A stretch of DNA of 64,000 nt from Paracoccaceae bacterium. GTDB taxonomy: Bacteria > Pseudomonadota > Alphaproteobacteria > Rhodobacterales > Rhodobacteraceae. Position numbers and translations under genes: made by a program. Under the pieces are notes generated by a model. The model did not search any database, was not told where the DNA came from, and saw only the letters and a program-made list of their open reading frames with translations. Positions 18,040-26,277 of the stretch are shown here, piece after piece (the first letter of the stretch is position 1; each line of letters starts with the position of its first letter). Location of the stretch: assembly GCA_027492585.1 (NCBI GenBank), contig JAPUEK010000033.1:1-64000 (forward strand). Direction: 5' to 3'.

Positions 18040-19092
18040 ATGACCCGCACGACCACTTTCCTTCTCGCCGGCACCGCAGCCCTTGCCTTTTCCGGCATGG
18101 CCCGCGCCGCAGACCCCGAACTGACCGTTTTCGACTGGGCCGGTTTTGAAAACCAGGCGCTGATCGAGGATTACGTCGCCAAATACGGGCAGATGCCGAC
18201 CTATGCGCTGTTCGGCGACGATGACGAGGCGTTCCAGAAGGTCTCCTCCGGCTTCAAGACCGATGTGGCCCACCCCTGCTCGCAGATGGTGTCGAAATAC
18301 CGCGATGCCGGGCTGATCGAGCCCTGGGATGTGAGCCGTATTCCGGAATTCGCCAATATCGCGCCGCGGCTGCTGGATTCGCCGATCTTCAAGGATGAGG
18401 GCGGCGTCTGGTACATCCCGACCGACTACGCCTATACCGCCATCGCCTACAACACCAAGGAAGTCCCGAAAGAGGATGTGGCCACGCTCCAGGTCTTCAA
18501 GGACCCGAAATACGCCGGCCGGATCTCGCTGCCGAACAACACCGATGACGTGTGGTCGCTGGCGCTTCTGGCCACCGGCGTCGGCGACTGGACCAATGTG
18601 ACGGATGAGCAGTTCGCCGCCGCCGCGGCCTGGCTGCGCGAGGTTCATCCGAATGTGCGCGCCTATTGGAAGGACCCGTCCGAACTGTCGCAGCTGATGG
18701 CCACCGGCGAGGTTCTGGTCGCCTGGTCCTGGAACGATTCCATCGCGCTGATGCGTTCCGAAGGCTTCGACGTTTCCTTCCAGCGGGAGGCCAAGGAAGG
18801 CGCCTCGACCTGGTTCTGCGGCTATGTGAACTTCAAGGATGCGCCCGGCTCCGAAGACAAGGCCTATGATTTCATCAACGCCTGGCTGGCCCCCGGCTCG
18901 GCCAAGGGCCTGCTTGAGAACTTCGGCTATGCGGCCTCCAACGATGCCTCGATGAAGCTGATCCCGGCGGAGGAACTGGTGAAGGCGGATGTCAGCCCGG
19001 TCACCGGCACGCTGCTGAGCCAGGTGCCGATCGACCATGCGATGCGCCAGAAGATGCTGGAAGAGTTCGAGCTGATCAAATCAGGCTTCTGA
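18040..19092 (+). CDS. periplasmic substrate-binding protein of a spermidine/putrescine-type ABC transporter
   Basis: 350 residues. The signal peptide is RTTTFLLAGTAALAFSGMARA, cleaved before ADPEL. The mature protein is of the PotD/PotF type: LTVFDWAGFENQALIEDY, then DVAHPCSQMVSKY, then VWYIPTDYAYTAIAYN and later STWFCGYVNFKDAPGS. Family members bind polyamines or related small cations for import. No permease or ATPase gene is adjacent, so this is an orphan receptor whose partners lie elsewhere. GAGGAT precedes the ATG, and a strong terminator follows the stop. Confidence 0.87.
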   Translation: MTRTTTFLLAGTAALAFSGMARAADPELTVFDWAGFENQALIEDYVAKYGQMPTYALFGDDDEAFQKVSSGFKTDVAHPCSQMVSKYRDAGLIEPWDVSRIPEFANIAPRLLDSPIFKDEGGVWYIPTDYAYTAIAYNTKEVPKEDVATLQVFKDPKYAGRISLPNNTDDVWSLALLATGVGDWTNVTDEQFAAAAAWLREVHPNVRAYWKDPSELSQLMATGEVLVAWSWNDSIALMRSEGFDVSFQREAKEGASTWFCGYVNFKDAPGSEDKAYDFINAWLAPGSAKGLLENFGYAASNDASMKLIPAEELVKADVSPVTGTLLSQVPIDHAMRQKMLEEFELIKSGF

Positions 19093-19112
19093 GGCCGGAA
19101 TGAGAAATGAAG

Positions 19113-19140
19113 CCGCCCGGTCCCCGTGACCGGGCGGTTT
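19113..19140 (+). terminator. intrinsic terminator of the binding-protein gene
   Basis: The 10-bp perfect stem CCGCCCGGTC/GACCGGGCGG has a 5-nt loop and is followed directly by TTT. It starts 20 bp after the stop codon. Confidence 0.85.
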
Positions 19141-19216
19141 CCATTCGGGCGCGGGAGGGACGCCGTCCGGGGACGGCACGCGCAGCCGCCCCGTCCCCCG
19201 CCTCAGGGGCAAGGCG

Positions 19217-20104
19217 TCACGGCACTTCGCGCCCCGTGGCCGCGGTGTAGAGCGCGAACCAGTCGGGGCGCGACAGCTTCACCGCGAAGGCCTTCGACAC
19301 ATCCCGGAGGCGCGGCAGGGAATTCGTCCCCATCACCGGCATCACCCGCGCCGGATGGGCCAGCAGCCAGGCCACCGCCACCGCGCCGCGATCCACCCCC
19401 TGCTCCACCGCGATCCGGTCGAGCGCGGCCCCCAGCGCCCCGCCCGCCGTCATCAGCCTGCCGCCGCCCAGAGGCGACCAGGCCATCGGCGGCAGGCGAC
19501 GCTCCATGAGGCTGGCCAGATCGCCATTGGTGAAGGGCTCCACCGCCGCAAGGCTCAGCTCGATCTGGTTGGTCGCCAGCGGCGCCGCCATCGACGCCTG
19601 CAGCGCCGCCATATCCCAGGGCCGGAAGTTCGACACCCCCACCGCCCGCACCTTGCCCGAAGCCACCAGCCCGTCGAGCGCCGCGCCGGTCTCGGCGAAA
19701 TCCATGAAGGGATCGGGGCGGTGGATCAGCAGAAGGTCGATATGGCCGCAGCCCAGAAGCCGCAGCGAGCGGTCCACCGAGGCGCGGATATGCGCCGCCG
19801 AGGTGTCGTAATGCTTGATCGGCGCCGCAGCATAGTCCCCTGCCGGGAAGACGATGCCGCATTTGGTCACGATCTCCAGCCGGTCGCGCAGACCCGAGCC
19901 CTGCAACGCCGCACCGAAGAGCCCCTCCACCTCATAGCCGCCGTAGATATCGGCGTGGTCCATGGTGGTGATGCCCTGATCGAGACAGGCTTCGACCTTG
20001 GCGCGGATATGGGCCGTGCTGCGGTCGGCATCCTCGGCAAGCCGCCACATCCCGTAGACCATCCGCGACAGCGAGACCCCGCCCGCCAGCTCCACCCGTT
20101 CCAT
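19217..20104 (-). CDS. aldo/keto reductase
   Basis: 295 residues, an NADPH-dependent (beta/alpha)8-barrel oxidoreductase of the YdhF-like group. The catalytic tetrad is visible: the Asp in TTMDHADIYGGYEVE with the Tyr three residues on, the Lys in LEIVTKCGI and the His in DLLLIHRPDPF. RAVGVSNFRPWDM and the late TNSLPRLRD match the cofactor site. The substrate is not known. It is transcribed away from a DUF3293-type gene 151 bp upstream on the same strand, so an operon is possible. Confidence 0.92.
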   Translation of the reverse strand: MERVELAGGVSLSRMVYGMWRLAEDADRSTAHIRAKVEACLDQGITTMDHADIYGGYEVEGLFGAALQGSGLRDRLEIVTKCGIVFPAGDYAAAPIKHYDTSAAHIRASVDRSLRLLGCGHIDLLLIHRPDPFMDFAETGAALDGLVASGKVRAVGVSNFRPWDMAALQASMAAPLATNQIELSLAAVEPFTNGDLASLMERRLPPMAWSPLGGGRLMTAGGALGAALDRIAVEQGVDRGAVAVAWLLAHPARVMPVMGTNSLPRLRDVSKAFAVKLSRPDWFALYTAATGREVP

Positions 20105-20255
20105 GCCTGCCTCCTCCGATCACCCCGTCCGATGTAGCGCCCCCCGACGTTCACGGGAAGGGATCTCCTCTCCTCCTGCCCTGCCGGTCCGGAGCGGAGG
20201 GCTGGGTCCGGAACCGGGAATGGCAAGCTTCCGGCGCAGGATTGCAGGCAGGATC

Positions 20256-20666
20256 TCAGCCCGTCAGAACCAGCTCGGGTGCCGCAGCCCCTGCAATCCA
20301 GACAAAGGCATTCTGGCCGTGTTTCCGGGACAGGGCCTCCGCCGCCCCGCGCGAAATTCCGAGGATCAGGAAGCTCTCTTCGGCGGGCCAGGCCGGATCC
20401 CGGCCTTTGCCCGCGCCTTGCAGCCAGGCAAATCCCGCCGCCTCGATATCGCACAGAAGCCGCGCCTGTGCGGCGGCATTTTCCGCATCGGAAGTCGGGC
20501 GGCTGAAGGGATTCCAAGCGGTGAGAAACGCCCCCGCCGCAACCCCGTGGCGGGACAGAAGGGTGACGCCGGCGGGCTCCGTCTGCCCGATGCGGAGCAC
20601 GACCGGCGGGTCGTCGAACACATGATAGTCGGTTTCCAGATAGGCCTGCCGCAAGGTGTCGTCCAT
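20256..20666 (-). CDS. DUF3293-like protein
   Basis: 136 residues from the ATG at 20666, which has AAGGAGG in ideal position; an upstream in-frame extension runs antisense to the tmRNA gene and is rejected. The reading (LRQAYLETDYHVFDDPP, then FLTAWNPFSRPTSDAEN, then FAWLQGAGKGRDPAWPAEES) resembles the small uncharacterised DUF3293 family. It has no signal peptide or membrane segment, so it is probably cytoplasmic. Function unknown. Confidence 0.8.
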   Translation of the reverse strand: MDDTLRQAYLETDYHVFDDPPVVLRIGQTEPAGVTLLSRHGVAAGAFLTAWNPFSRPTSDAENAAAQARLLCDIEAAGFAWLQGAGKGRDPAWPAEESFLILGISRGAAEALSRKHGQNAFVWIAGAAAPELVLTG

Positions 20667-20730
20667 CTGCCTGCCTCCTTCCGCCCGAGATCGGGACATC
20701 CTGCCCCGGTGGAGCCGAGGAGACCACCCC

Positions 20731-20759
20731 TTGCCGCTCTCCCCGCCCGCCTCTATATT
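20731..20759 (+). promoter_or_regulatory. sigma-70-type promoter of ssrA
   Basis: TTGCCG at 20731-20736 and TATATT at 20754-20759 are separated by exactly 17 bp. Initiation about 7 bp further would fall at the start of the tmRNA precursor. It is one of the clearest housekeeping promoters in the window. Confidence 0.8.
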
Positions 20760-20765
20760 GGACCT

Positions 20766-20848
20766 GTCCGGGGCAACCCGGACTATGGCGATAAACGCAC
20801 CTGTAATAATCGGCTCGGACCCGGGGGCGGTACCCGGCGGCTCCACCA
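20766..20848 (+). ncRNA. ssrA: tmRNA acceptor piece (permuted ssrA, 5' part of gene)
   Basis: In alphaproteobacteria tmRNA is made from a circularly permuted gene and matures into two pieces. The acceptor piece comes first. It begins with the hairpin GTCCGGG-GCAA-CCCGGAC, carries a T-arm-like GGGGGCGGTACCCGGCG and ends in CGGCTCCACCA at 20848, so the 3' CCA is encoded. Its last seven pre-discriminator bases, CGGCTCC, pair with GGGGCCG at 20872-20878 of the coding piece. The 5' boundary is estimated from the promoter. Confidence 0.9.
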
Positions 20849-20871
20849 GACACCCGGCGTTGCGGGGGAAC

Positions 20872-21085
20872 GGGGCCGAAATAGGATCGACGAACGACCA
20901 AAGAGGCCAGCTTTCGCTCGGTGAGCTACCACCGTTATCGGTGCAAAAGTACAGTTGCCAACGACAACCGTGCTCCGGCAATGGCTCTGGCTGCGTAAGC
21001 AGCTCGGGTCGCCGAAACTAAGTCCTTGCGCTTAGCCGCGTAAGGCGGGGTCCGCCGGAACCTGGCAACAGAATCCGGCACCTTC
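20872..21085 (+). ncRNA. ssrA: tmRNA coding piece with proteolysis tag (permuted ssrA, 3' part of gene)
   Basis: The piece starts GGGGCCGAAATAGGATCGAC, the tRNA-like 5' strand, after a 23-nt excised segment (20849-20871). The tag frame begins at the resume codon GCC at 20957 and ends with TAA at 20996-20998, encoding ANDNRAPAMALAA. The AANDN start and the small hydrophobic LAA end are the SspB/ClpA and ClpX recognition features. Downstream GGAACCTGGCAACAGAA is conserved in such RNAs. The 3' end is approximate. Together with SmpB it rescues stalled ribosomes. Confidence 0.92.
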
Positions 21086-21111
21086 CCCCTTTCTTAAGCG
21101 CCTCCCCGCCC

Positions 21112-21152
21112 GATTTCCTCAAGGAAATCAGCCCGAAGCCCTTGAAGGCTTC
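21112..21152. repeat. tandem hairpins between ssrA and sspB
   Basis: Two adjacent hairpins, GATTTCC-TCAA-GGAAATC (21112-21129) and GAAGCC-CTTGAA-GGCTTC (21135-21152), are followed by a decayed CTTCCCAGAACTCCG segment. The same layout recurs at 24381-24445. They may end ssrA transcription. Confidence 0.65.
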
Positions 21153-21266
21153 GCTGCGGCGCTTCCCAGAACTCCGCCCGCTCTCGCAGTTGCAGCATTT
21201 TGCGCCGCCCCCCTTCCTTTCAAACTCGAATCCCCTATGCTGGCGCCATTCGGGAAGGGAATTGGC

Positions 21267-21728
21267 ATGGCGAAATCCATTGACTACGGAAACCTGATGC
21301 ATCGCGCCATGCGCGGTCTCATCCAGACCGTTCTCAAGGATGTCGGCGCCAATGGCCTGCCCGGCGCCCATCATTTCTTCATCACCTTCGACACCACGGT
21401 TCCCGGCGTGGAGATGGCCGACTGGCTCCGCAGCCGCTATCCGGCCGAGATGACGGTGGTGATCCAGCACTGGTTCGAGAATCTCATCGTCACCGACGAC
21501 GGCTTTTCGGTCACGCTCAACTTCGGCAACAACCCCGAGCCGCTGGTCATCCCCTTCGACGCGGTGCGGACCTTCGTTGATCCTTCGGTGGAATTCGGAC
21601 TGCGCTTCGAGACCCATGAGGACGACGAGGACGAGGAAGAAGACGAGGATGATGATCCCGACGACGATCCCGATCCGCCCCATCACGAGGCCGAAATCGT
21701 CCGGCTCGACAAGTTCCGCAAACAGTAG
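21267..21728 (+). CDS. sspB: ClpXP adaptor SspB, alpha type
   Basis: 153 residues from the ATG at 21267, which has AGGGAA upstream; a frame start at 21237 is not supported. The tag-binding domain is residues 1-120 (IDYGNLMHRAMRGLIQTVL, GLPGAHHFFITFDTTVPGV, MTVVIQHWFENL). It is followed by a very acidic linker of about 25 Asp/Glu-rich residues and a C-terminal ClpX-docking peptide ending IVRLDKFRKQ. SspB delivers tmRNA-tagged proteins to ClpXP. It lies directly after ssrA, so tag and adaptor are neighbours. Confidence 0.92.
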   Translation: MAKSIDYGNLMHRAMRGLIQTVLKDVGANGLPGAHHFFITFDTTVPGVEMADWLRSRYPAEMTVVIQHWFENLIVTDDGFSVTLNFGNNPEPLVIPFDAVRTFVDPSVEFGLRFETHEDDEDEEEDEDDDPDDDPDPPHHEAEIVRLDKFRKQ

Positions 21729-21828
21729 CGCGGCCGCGAAACCCGCAAAGAATCCATCACATTTCCCGGCTAGATTCGGGAAGTGATTCAAGGCCGGATC
21801 ACGATTTCCTCCTGAAAGAAGGCAAAGC

Positions 21829-22380
21829 ATGGCTCAGGATACCCTGCTGTTTCTGCGTCAGCTTCTGACCAGCCCGCGTCAGATCTCCGCCATCGCCCCC
21901 TCCTCCCGCTGGCTCGCCCGCGCCATGGCGCAGGGGCTCGGGCCGCAGACCGGGCGGGTGGTGGAATTCGGCCCCGGCACCGGGCAGTTGACCCGCGGCA
22001 TCCTTGCCGCCGGGGTGGCCCCCGCCGATCTGACGCTGTTCGAGATGGATGCGGAGTTCGGCAGCCATCTGCGCGCCACCTTTCCCGGTGTCACGGTCAA
22101 CGTGGCCCCGGCGCAGGCCTCCACCCGTCTCGAACCCGGCGTCGGCGCGGTCGTCTCCGGCCTGCCACTCCTGTCGATGCCGCTGGAGCTGCAACGCGCC
22201 ATCGTCGGCGCCGCCTTCACCATCCTCGCCCCCGGCGCCCCCTATATCCAGTTCACCTACGGTCCCCGCCCGCCGATCCGTCCCGAGATCATCGCGGAGC
22301 TGGGCCTGAAGGTCGAATACGGGCCGCAGGTCTGGCTCAACCTGCCGCCGGCGCGGGTTTACAGGTTCCGCAAGGCGTGA
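21829..22380 (+). CDS. class I SAM-dependent methyltransferase, phospholipid N-methyltransferase-like
   Basis: 183 residues. The N-terminus FLRQLLTSPRQISAIAPSSRWLARAM is typical of the PmtA-like group that methylates phosphatidylethanolamine. Motif I is VVEFGPGTGQLTRGIL near residue 45, the acidic end of motif II is TLFEMDAEF near residue 68, and SGLPLLSMP near residue 113 is the motif IV equivalent. Family members make mono- to trimethyl PE on the cytoplasmic side of the membrane. An rRNA-methylase-like role cannot be excluded. It starts 100 bp after sspB. Confidence 0.8.
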   Translation: MAQDTLLFLRQLLTSPRQISAIAPSSRWLARAMAQGLGPQTGRVVEFGPGTGQLTRGILAAGVAPADLTLFEMDAEFGSHLRATFPGVTVNVAPAQASTRLEPGVGAVVSGLPLLSMPLELQRAIVGAAFTILAPGAPYIQFTYGPRPPIRPEIIAELGLKVEYGPQVWLNLPPARVYRFRKA

Positions 22381-22463
22381 AAGCCGTCGGTATGCGACGG
22401 TATGCCAATTGATTTCACCCCCTCCGCGCCGTAAGAGGGGCGCGACCCTTGCAGGAGGCCCCC

Positions 22464-23858
22464 ATGACCGCGACCAGAACCGAAACCGACAGCTTTGGCC
22501 CGCTGGAAGTTCCCGCCGACAAATACTGGGGCGCGCAGACGCAGCGCTCGATCATCAACTTCCCGATCGGCTGGGAAAAGCAGCCGGTGGCCATCATCCG
22601 CGCGCTCGGCGTGATCAAGAAGGCCTGCGCGCTTGTGAATATCGCGCAGGGCGATATTGACGCGAAGCTCGGGGAGACCATCGCCGCCGCCGCGCAGGAG
22701 GTGATCGACGGCAAGTTCGATGACAACTTCCCGCTGGTCGTGTGGCAGACCGGCTCCGGCACCCAGTCGAACATGAATGCCAACGAGGTGATCTCCAACC
22801 GCGCCATCGAGATGCTTGGCGGGGTGAAGGGCTCGAAAAAGCCGGTTCACCCGAATGACCATGTGAACATGGGCCAGTCTTCCAACGACACCTTCCCGAC
22901 CGCCATGCATGTAGCGACCGGCATGATGGCGCGGGATGTGCTGATCCCCGGCCTTGAAAAGCTCCATGCCGCGCTTGCCGCCAAGGCGGAGGAATTCAGG
23001 GACATCATCAAGATCGGCCGCACCCATACGCAGGACGCGACGCCCCTGACGCTCGGCCAGGAATTCTCCGGCTATGCCAAGCAGGTGGAAAAGGGCATCG
23101 CGCGGGTCAAGGCCTGCCTGCCCGACATCTATGAGCTGGCGCAGGGCGGCACCGCAGTCGGCACCGGGCTCAACACCCGCGTCGGCTGGGATACCCGCGT
23201 GGCCGCGGCAATCGCCGAGATCACCGGCCTGCCCTTCGTCACCGCGCCGAACAAGTTCGAGGCCTTGGCCGCCCATGACGCGATGGTCATGTTCTCCGGC
23301 GCGCTGAAGACGGTGGCGGCGGCGCTCTTCAAGATCGCCAACGACCTGCGGCTTCTCGGCTCCGGCCCGCGCTCGGGTCTGGGCGAGCTGATCCTGCCGG
23401 AGAACGAGCCGGGCTCCTCGATCATGCCGGGCAAGGTCAACCCGACCCAGGCCGAGGCGCTGACCATGGTCTGCGCCCATGTGATGGGCAATGACGCGGC
23501 CATCGGCTTTGCCGGCAGCCAGGGGCATTTCGAGCTGAACGTCTACAACCCGATGATGTCCTACAACCTGTTGCAGTCCATGCAGCTTCTGGGCGATGCC
23601 GCGGGCTCCTTCACCGACAACATGGTGGTCGGCACCAGGGCCAATGTGGCGCGGATCGACAAGCTGATGAAGGAAAGCCTGATGCTGGTGACGGCTCTGG
23701 CCCCGACCATCGGCTATGACAACGCCACCAAGGTCGCCAAGACCGCCCACAAGAACGGCACGACGCTGCGCGAGGAGGCGATCGCGCTCGGCTTCGTGGA
23801 TGGGGAAACCTTCGACCGTGTGGTGCGCCCTGAAGACATGATCAGCCCGAAAGGGTGA
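22464..23858 (+). CDS. fumC: fumarate hydratase class II
   Basis: 464 residues from the ATG at 22464, preceded by AGGAGG; the five-residue in-frame extension at 22449 is rejected. This oxygen-stable tetrameric TCA-cycle enzyme interconverts fumarate and malate. It shows [19 protein letters not shown], the [12 protein letters not shown] substrate loop near residue 100, [17 protein letters not shown] near residue 130, [17 protein letters not shown] near residue 185 and the superfamily signature [13 protein letters not shown] near residue 318. Small DUF4169 and ribbon-helix-helix genes follow. Confidence 0.97.
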   Translation: MTATRTETDSFGPLEVPADKYWGAQTQRSIINFPIGWEKQPVAIIRALGVIKKACALVNIAQGDIDAKLGETIAAAAQEVIDGKFDDNFPLVVWQTGSGTQSNMNANEVISNRAIEMLGGVKGSKKPVHPNDHVNMGQSSNDTFPTAMHVATGMMARDVLIPGLEKLHAALAAKAEEFRDIIKIGRTHTQDATPLTLGQEFSGYAKQVEKGIARVKACLPDIYELAQGGTAVGTGLNTRVGWDTRVAAAIAEITGLPFVTAPNKFEALAAHDAMVMFSGALKTVAAALFKIANDLRLLGSGPRSGLGELILPENEPGSSIMPGKVNPTQAEALTMVCAHVMGNDAAIGFAGSQGHFELNVYNPMMSYNLLQSMQLLGDAAGSFTDNMVVGTRANVARIDKLMKESLMLVTALAPTIGYDNATKVAKTAHKNGTTLREEAIALGFVDGETFDRVVRPEDMISPKG

Positions 23859-23942
23859 CGGGCGCCCGGAAATCGTGCCGGCGGCCCGATTTCAGCCCCG
23901 CATACCCCCGCCCCGCGAGGGCCGGCAGCATCAGGAGCAGAA

Positions 23943-24122
23943 GTGGCCGAGATCATCAACCTCCGCACCGTGAAAAAGCAGGCGGCCCGCAAGGCCGCCC
24001 GCGCGAAGGGCGATGAGAATGCCGCGAAATCCGGCCTGACGAAGGCCGAGCGCGCCTTGCAGCAGGCGCGGGCCGAGAAAACCGCCCGCGACCATGCCGC
24101 GCATGAGCGCGAAAGGGAGTAA
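23943..24122 (+). CDS. DUF4169-like small basic protein
   Basis: 59 residues, GTG start at 23943 with AGGAGC 8 bp upstream. The sequence starts with AEIINLRTVKKQAARKAARA and is nearly all charged or alanine, so a helical, possibly disordered protein. It resembles the DUF4169 family found next to fumC and a ribbon-helix-helix gene in Rhodobacterales. Function unknown; nucleic-acid binding is possible from the charge. Confidence 0.75.
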   Translation: MAEIINLRTVKKQAARKAARAKGDENAAKSGLTKAERALQQARAEKTARDHAAHERERE

Positions 24123-24168
24123 TCTTTCGCCAACCAGCATCCGGCAGGCGGAGAGCGGAGGGGCCGCC

Positions 24169-24391
24169 ATGCCGCAACGATCCCTGGCTCCGCCATCTCC
24201 TTTCCTCGCAGGCCGCGCGGGACGGCGGCGTCATCCTTCGCAAGACCCGTGATATCGAACGCTTTGTCGGCCGGGACGCCTTTCTGGAAGAGATGCGCCG
24301 CCGCGGCTCTGCGGTGGTGGAAAACTCCGGCCAGTTCGTCATCTTCTGCAACCGCGCCCCCTTGCGACGGATCATCTGGCGATTTCCTTGA
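24169..24391 (+). pseudogene. small conserved hypothetical gene with apparent +1 frameshift near its start
   Basis: The frame ending at TGA 24389-24391 reads RNDPWLRHLLSSQAARDGGV, then RDIERFVGRDAFLEEMRRRG and ENSGQFVIFCNRAPLRRI. This is well-formed coding sequence that resembles a roughly 70-residue alphaproteobacterial hypothetical family. It has no usable start codon. The ATG at 24169, with GGAGG before it, is out of frame by one base: removing one C after that ATG would give a normal start (Met-Arg-Asn-Asp-Pro-Trp). It may be a real frameshift, a sequencing error or use of a rare start codon. Confidence 0.55.
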
Positions 24392-24445
24392 AGAAATCGC
24401 AGCGGACCCTTCAAAGGGTCCGTCGCGGAGTTTTTGAAAACTCCG
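24381..24445. repeat. string of three tandem hairpins
   Basis: The three hairpins are GATTTC-CTTGAA-GAAATC (24381-24398), GGACCCTT-CA-AAGGGTCC (24404-24421) and CGGAGTTTT-TG-AAAACTCCG (24426-24445), spaced by about 5 nt. The first overlaps the end of the frameshifted gene. The layout matches the element at 21112. Confidence 0.7.
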
Positions 24446-24482
24446 TCTGGCGAGCGGCCACGGCAATCCCTATCCTGCCCCC

Positions 24483-24698
24483 ATGACAGGACGCCCGGAA
24501 AAACACTCCCTGACCCTCAGCGGCCACCGCACCAGCGTTTCCATGGAGGCGGAGTTCTGGGAGGCGTTCCGCAGCCTCGCCGCAGGCCGGGGCCTGAGCC
24601 TCAACGCCCTTGCGGCGGAAATCGACGCAACCCGCGCGCCGGATGTGGGTCTTGCCTCGGCGATCCGGGTGCATGTCCTGCGGGCGCTGCGGGGCTAG
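24483..24698 (+). CDS. ribbon-helix-helix domain protein
   Basis: 71 residues. The sequence HSLTLSGHRTSVSMEAEFWE forms the strand plus helix A, and GLSLNALAAEIDATR forms helix B of an RHH_4-type DNA-binding fold. Such short proteins usually act as dimeric transcriptional regulators; the target is unknown. It is convergent with the Anbu peptidase gene, with 2 bp between the stops. Confidence 0.82.
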   Translation: MTGRPEKHSLTLSGHRTSVSMEAEFWEAFRSLAAGRGLSLNALAAEIDATRAPDVGLASAIRVHVLRALRG

Positions 24699-24700
24699 GC

Positions 24701-25426
24701 TTACACCGTTATCTGCTGGAATCCGTCGCGCAGCGCCTTTGACCAGGCCTCCGACATGGCGCGGAAGGCCGGATCGCCCGCCTCGATCCGCCGGGTGCGC
24801 GACACCCGGCAGGCATCGCGCTCGATGACCGCCATATCAAGCGGCATCCCCACCGACAGGTTGGAGCGCAGCGTCGAATCCATCGACAGAAGCACGGCCT
24901 TCTCGGCATCGGTCAGCGAGGTCGTGGGCTTCACCACCCGGTCCAGCAGCGGCTTGCCGTATTTGTGCTCGCCGATCTGGAGAAAGGGCGTATCCTCGGT
25001 CGCCTCGATGAAATTGCCCTCGGGATAGATGAGGAAGAGCCGCATCGCCCCGCCGCGCCGCTGCCCCGCGACGATCATGCTGGCCGAAGCGCCCTGATTC
25101 ATCGAGGCCAGTTTCTCGTCGATCTCGCGGCGCACCTCGCTCAGCATGTTGCCGATGATGGAGGCCACCTTCAGCAGCGTCGGCGCCAGCATGATCGAGG
25201 TCTCCTCGCTGGCCGAAGGGTCCTCGATGGCCTCGCGCAGCCGCGCGATGGCGGTCTGGGTGATCGAAAGCGAGCCCGCGGTCATGATGGTGATCACCCG
25301 CTCGCCCGGTTCCTCGAAATGGAACATCTTGCGATAGGTGGCGATGTTGTCGAGCCCGGCATTGGTGCGCGTATCCGAAAGACAGACCATGCCTTCGTTC
25401 AGCAGCAGGCCCACGCAATAGGTCAT
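24701..25426 (-). CDS. Anbu (proteasome-type) peptidase
   Basis: 241 residues. This is an Ntn-hydrolase of the Anbu/BPH group, an HslV and proteasome beta-subunit relative. The N-terminal MTYCVGLLLNEGMVCLSDTR is family-typical: Thr2 follows the initiator Met and would be the nucleophile after processing, with SDTRTNAGLDNI following. Members assemble into helical or ring oligomers without a known ATPase. It is the last gene of the operon ATP-grasp, alpha-E, transglutaminase, Anbu, which suggests that it degrades or processes products of the peptide ligase-like partners. Confidence 0.9.
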   Translation of the reverse strand: MTYCVGLLLNEGMVCLSDTRTNAGLDNIATYRKMFHFEEPGERVITIMTAGSLSITQTAIARLREAIEDPSASEETSIMLAPTLLKVASIIGNMLSEVRREIDEKLASMNQGASASMIVAGQRRGGAMRLFLIYPEGNFIEATEDTPFLQIGEHKYGKPLLDRVVKPTTSLTDAEKAVLLSMDSTLRSNLSVGMPLDMAVIERDACRVSRTRRIEAGDPAFRAMSEAWSKALRDGFQQITV

Positions 25427-25470
25427 CGTCTTGTCTCCGGCAGGCTTTCGGGGGGTGGTTCGGGCGGACC

Positions 25471-26277
25471 CTATTGTTCCTGCGTCTGGACCGCAACCGT
25501 CACCGAGAGGCTTTCCTCGCCGGAGCCGCGCGACACGCCGCGGATCGGCGCTGCCTCGGCGGCATCAAGACCACAACCGAGCCGGATATAGCGGGTATCG
25601 GGGCAGCAACGGTTGGCGGGATCGAAGCCGATCCAGCCAAAGCCGGGAATGAAGATCTCCCCCCAGGCATGGGCGGCCTCGTGGCGGATCTCGTCCTGAT
25701 CGGTGAAGAGATAGCCCGAGACATAGCGCGCCGGCATCCCCGCCACGCGGGCGGCGGCGATCAGCGCATGGGCATGGTCCTGACAGACGCCCTCCCCCAG
25801 CGCGAGCGCCTCGGCAGCTGTCGTCTGGGCATAGGTCGCGCCGGTGCGGTAGCTGATCGCCTCGGCGACCGCCACTGACAGGGCATGGGCGGCGGAGAGC
25901 GGCTCCTGCCCCGCAACGCTGGCGGCCAGGGCGCGGACCGCCTCGTCCGGCGTGGTCAGCGCGGTGTCGCGCAGCCAGGCTTCCGGTGGCACCGGCTCCC
26001 GGTTGCCTTTCAGGATGCCGGCGGTGTCGAAGGTCTGCACCCGCCCCTGCACATGGACGGTGATATCGGTGACCGGCCCGGCCACGGTCCAGCTTTGCAC
26101 CCAATCCCCCGCCCCGTCGCGGAAGGAGCCGCCCTGCACCCCGCCCGAGACGCTGACGGTCCAGTCGAGCACCTTCTGGGCCTCGCAGCGGGTCGGCGTC
26201 AGCCGGTGGCTTTGGACCACGCCGCGCACCGGGCGGTCGTAATGATATTCGGTCACATGATCGACGATCAGCAGCAT
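25471..26277 (-). CDS. transglutaminase-like cysteine peptidase family protein
   Basis: 268 residues. The N-terminal bacterial transglutaminase-like domain starts LLIVDHVTEYHYDRPVRG and is followed by the papain-like core. Catalytic residues are visible as Cys in LGEGVCQDHAHALIAAAR (near residue 166), His in RHEAAHAWGEIFIPG and Asp in WIGFDPANR. It lies between the alpha-E gene (1-bp overlap) and the Anbu peptidase (44-bp gap). In the family such proteins accompany circularly permuted ATP-grasp proteins, probably cleaving or transferring gamma-glutamyl-type amide bonds; the substrate is unknown. Confidence 0.9.
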   Translation of the reverse strand: MLLIVDHVTEYHYDRPVRGVVQSHRLTPTRCEAQKVLDWTVSVSGGVQGGSFRDGAGDWVQSWTVAGPVTDITVHVQGRVQTFDTAGILKGNREPVPPEAWLRDTALTTPDEAVRALAASVAGQEPLSAAHALSVAVAEAISYRTGATYAQTTAAEALALGEGVCQDHAHALIAAARVAGMPARYVSGYLFTDQDEIRHEAAHAWGEIFIPGFGWIGFDPANRCCPDTRYIRLGCGLDAAEAAPIRGVSRGSGEESLSVTVAVQTQEQ

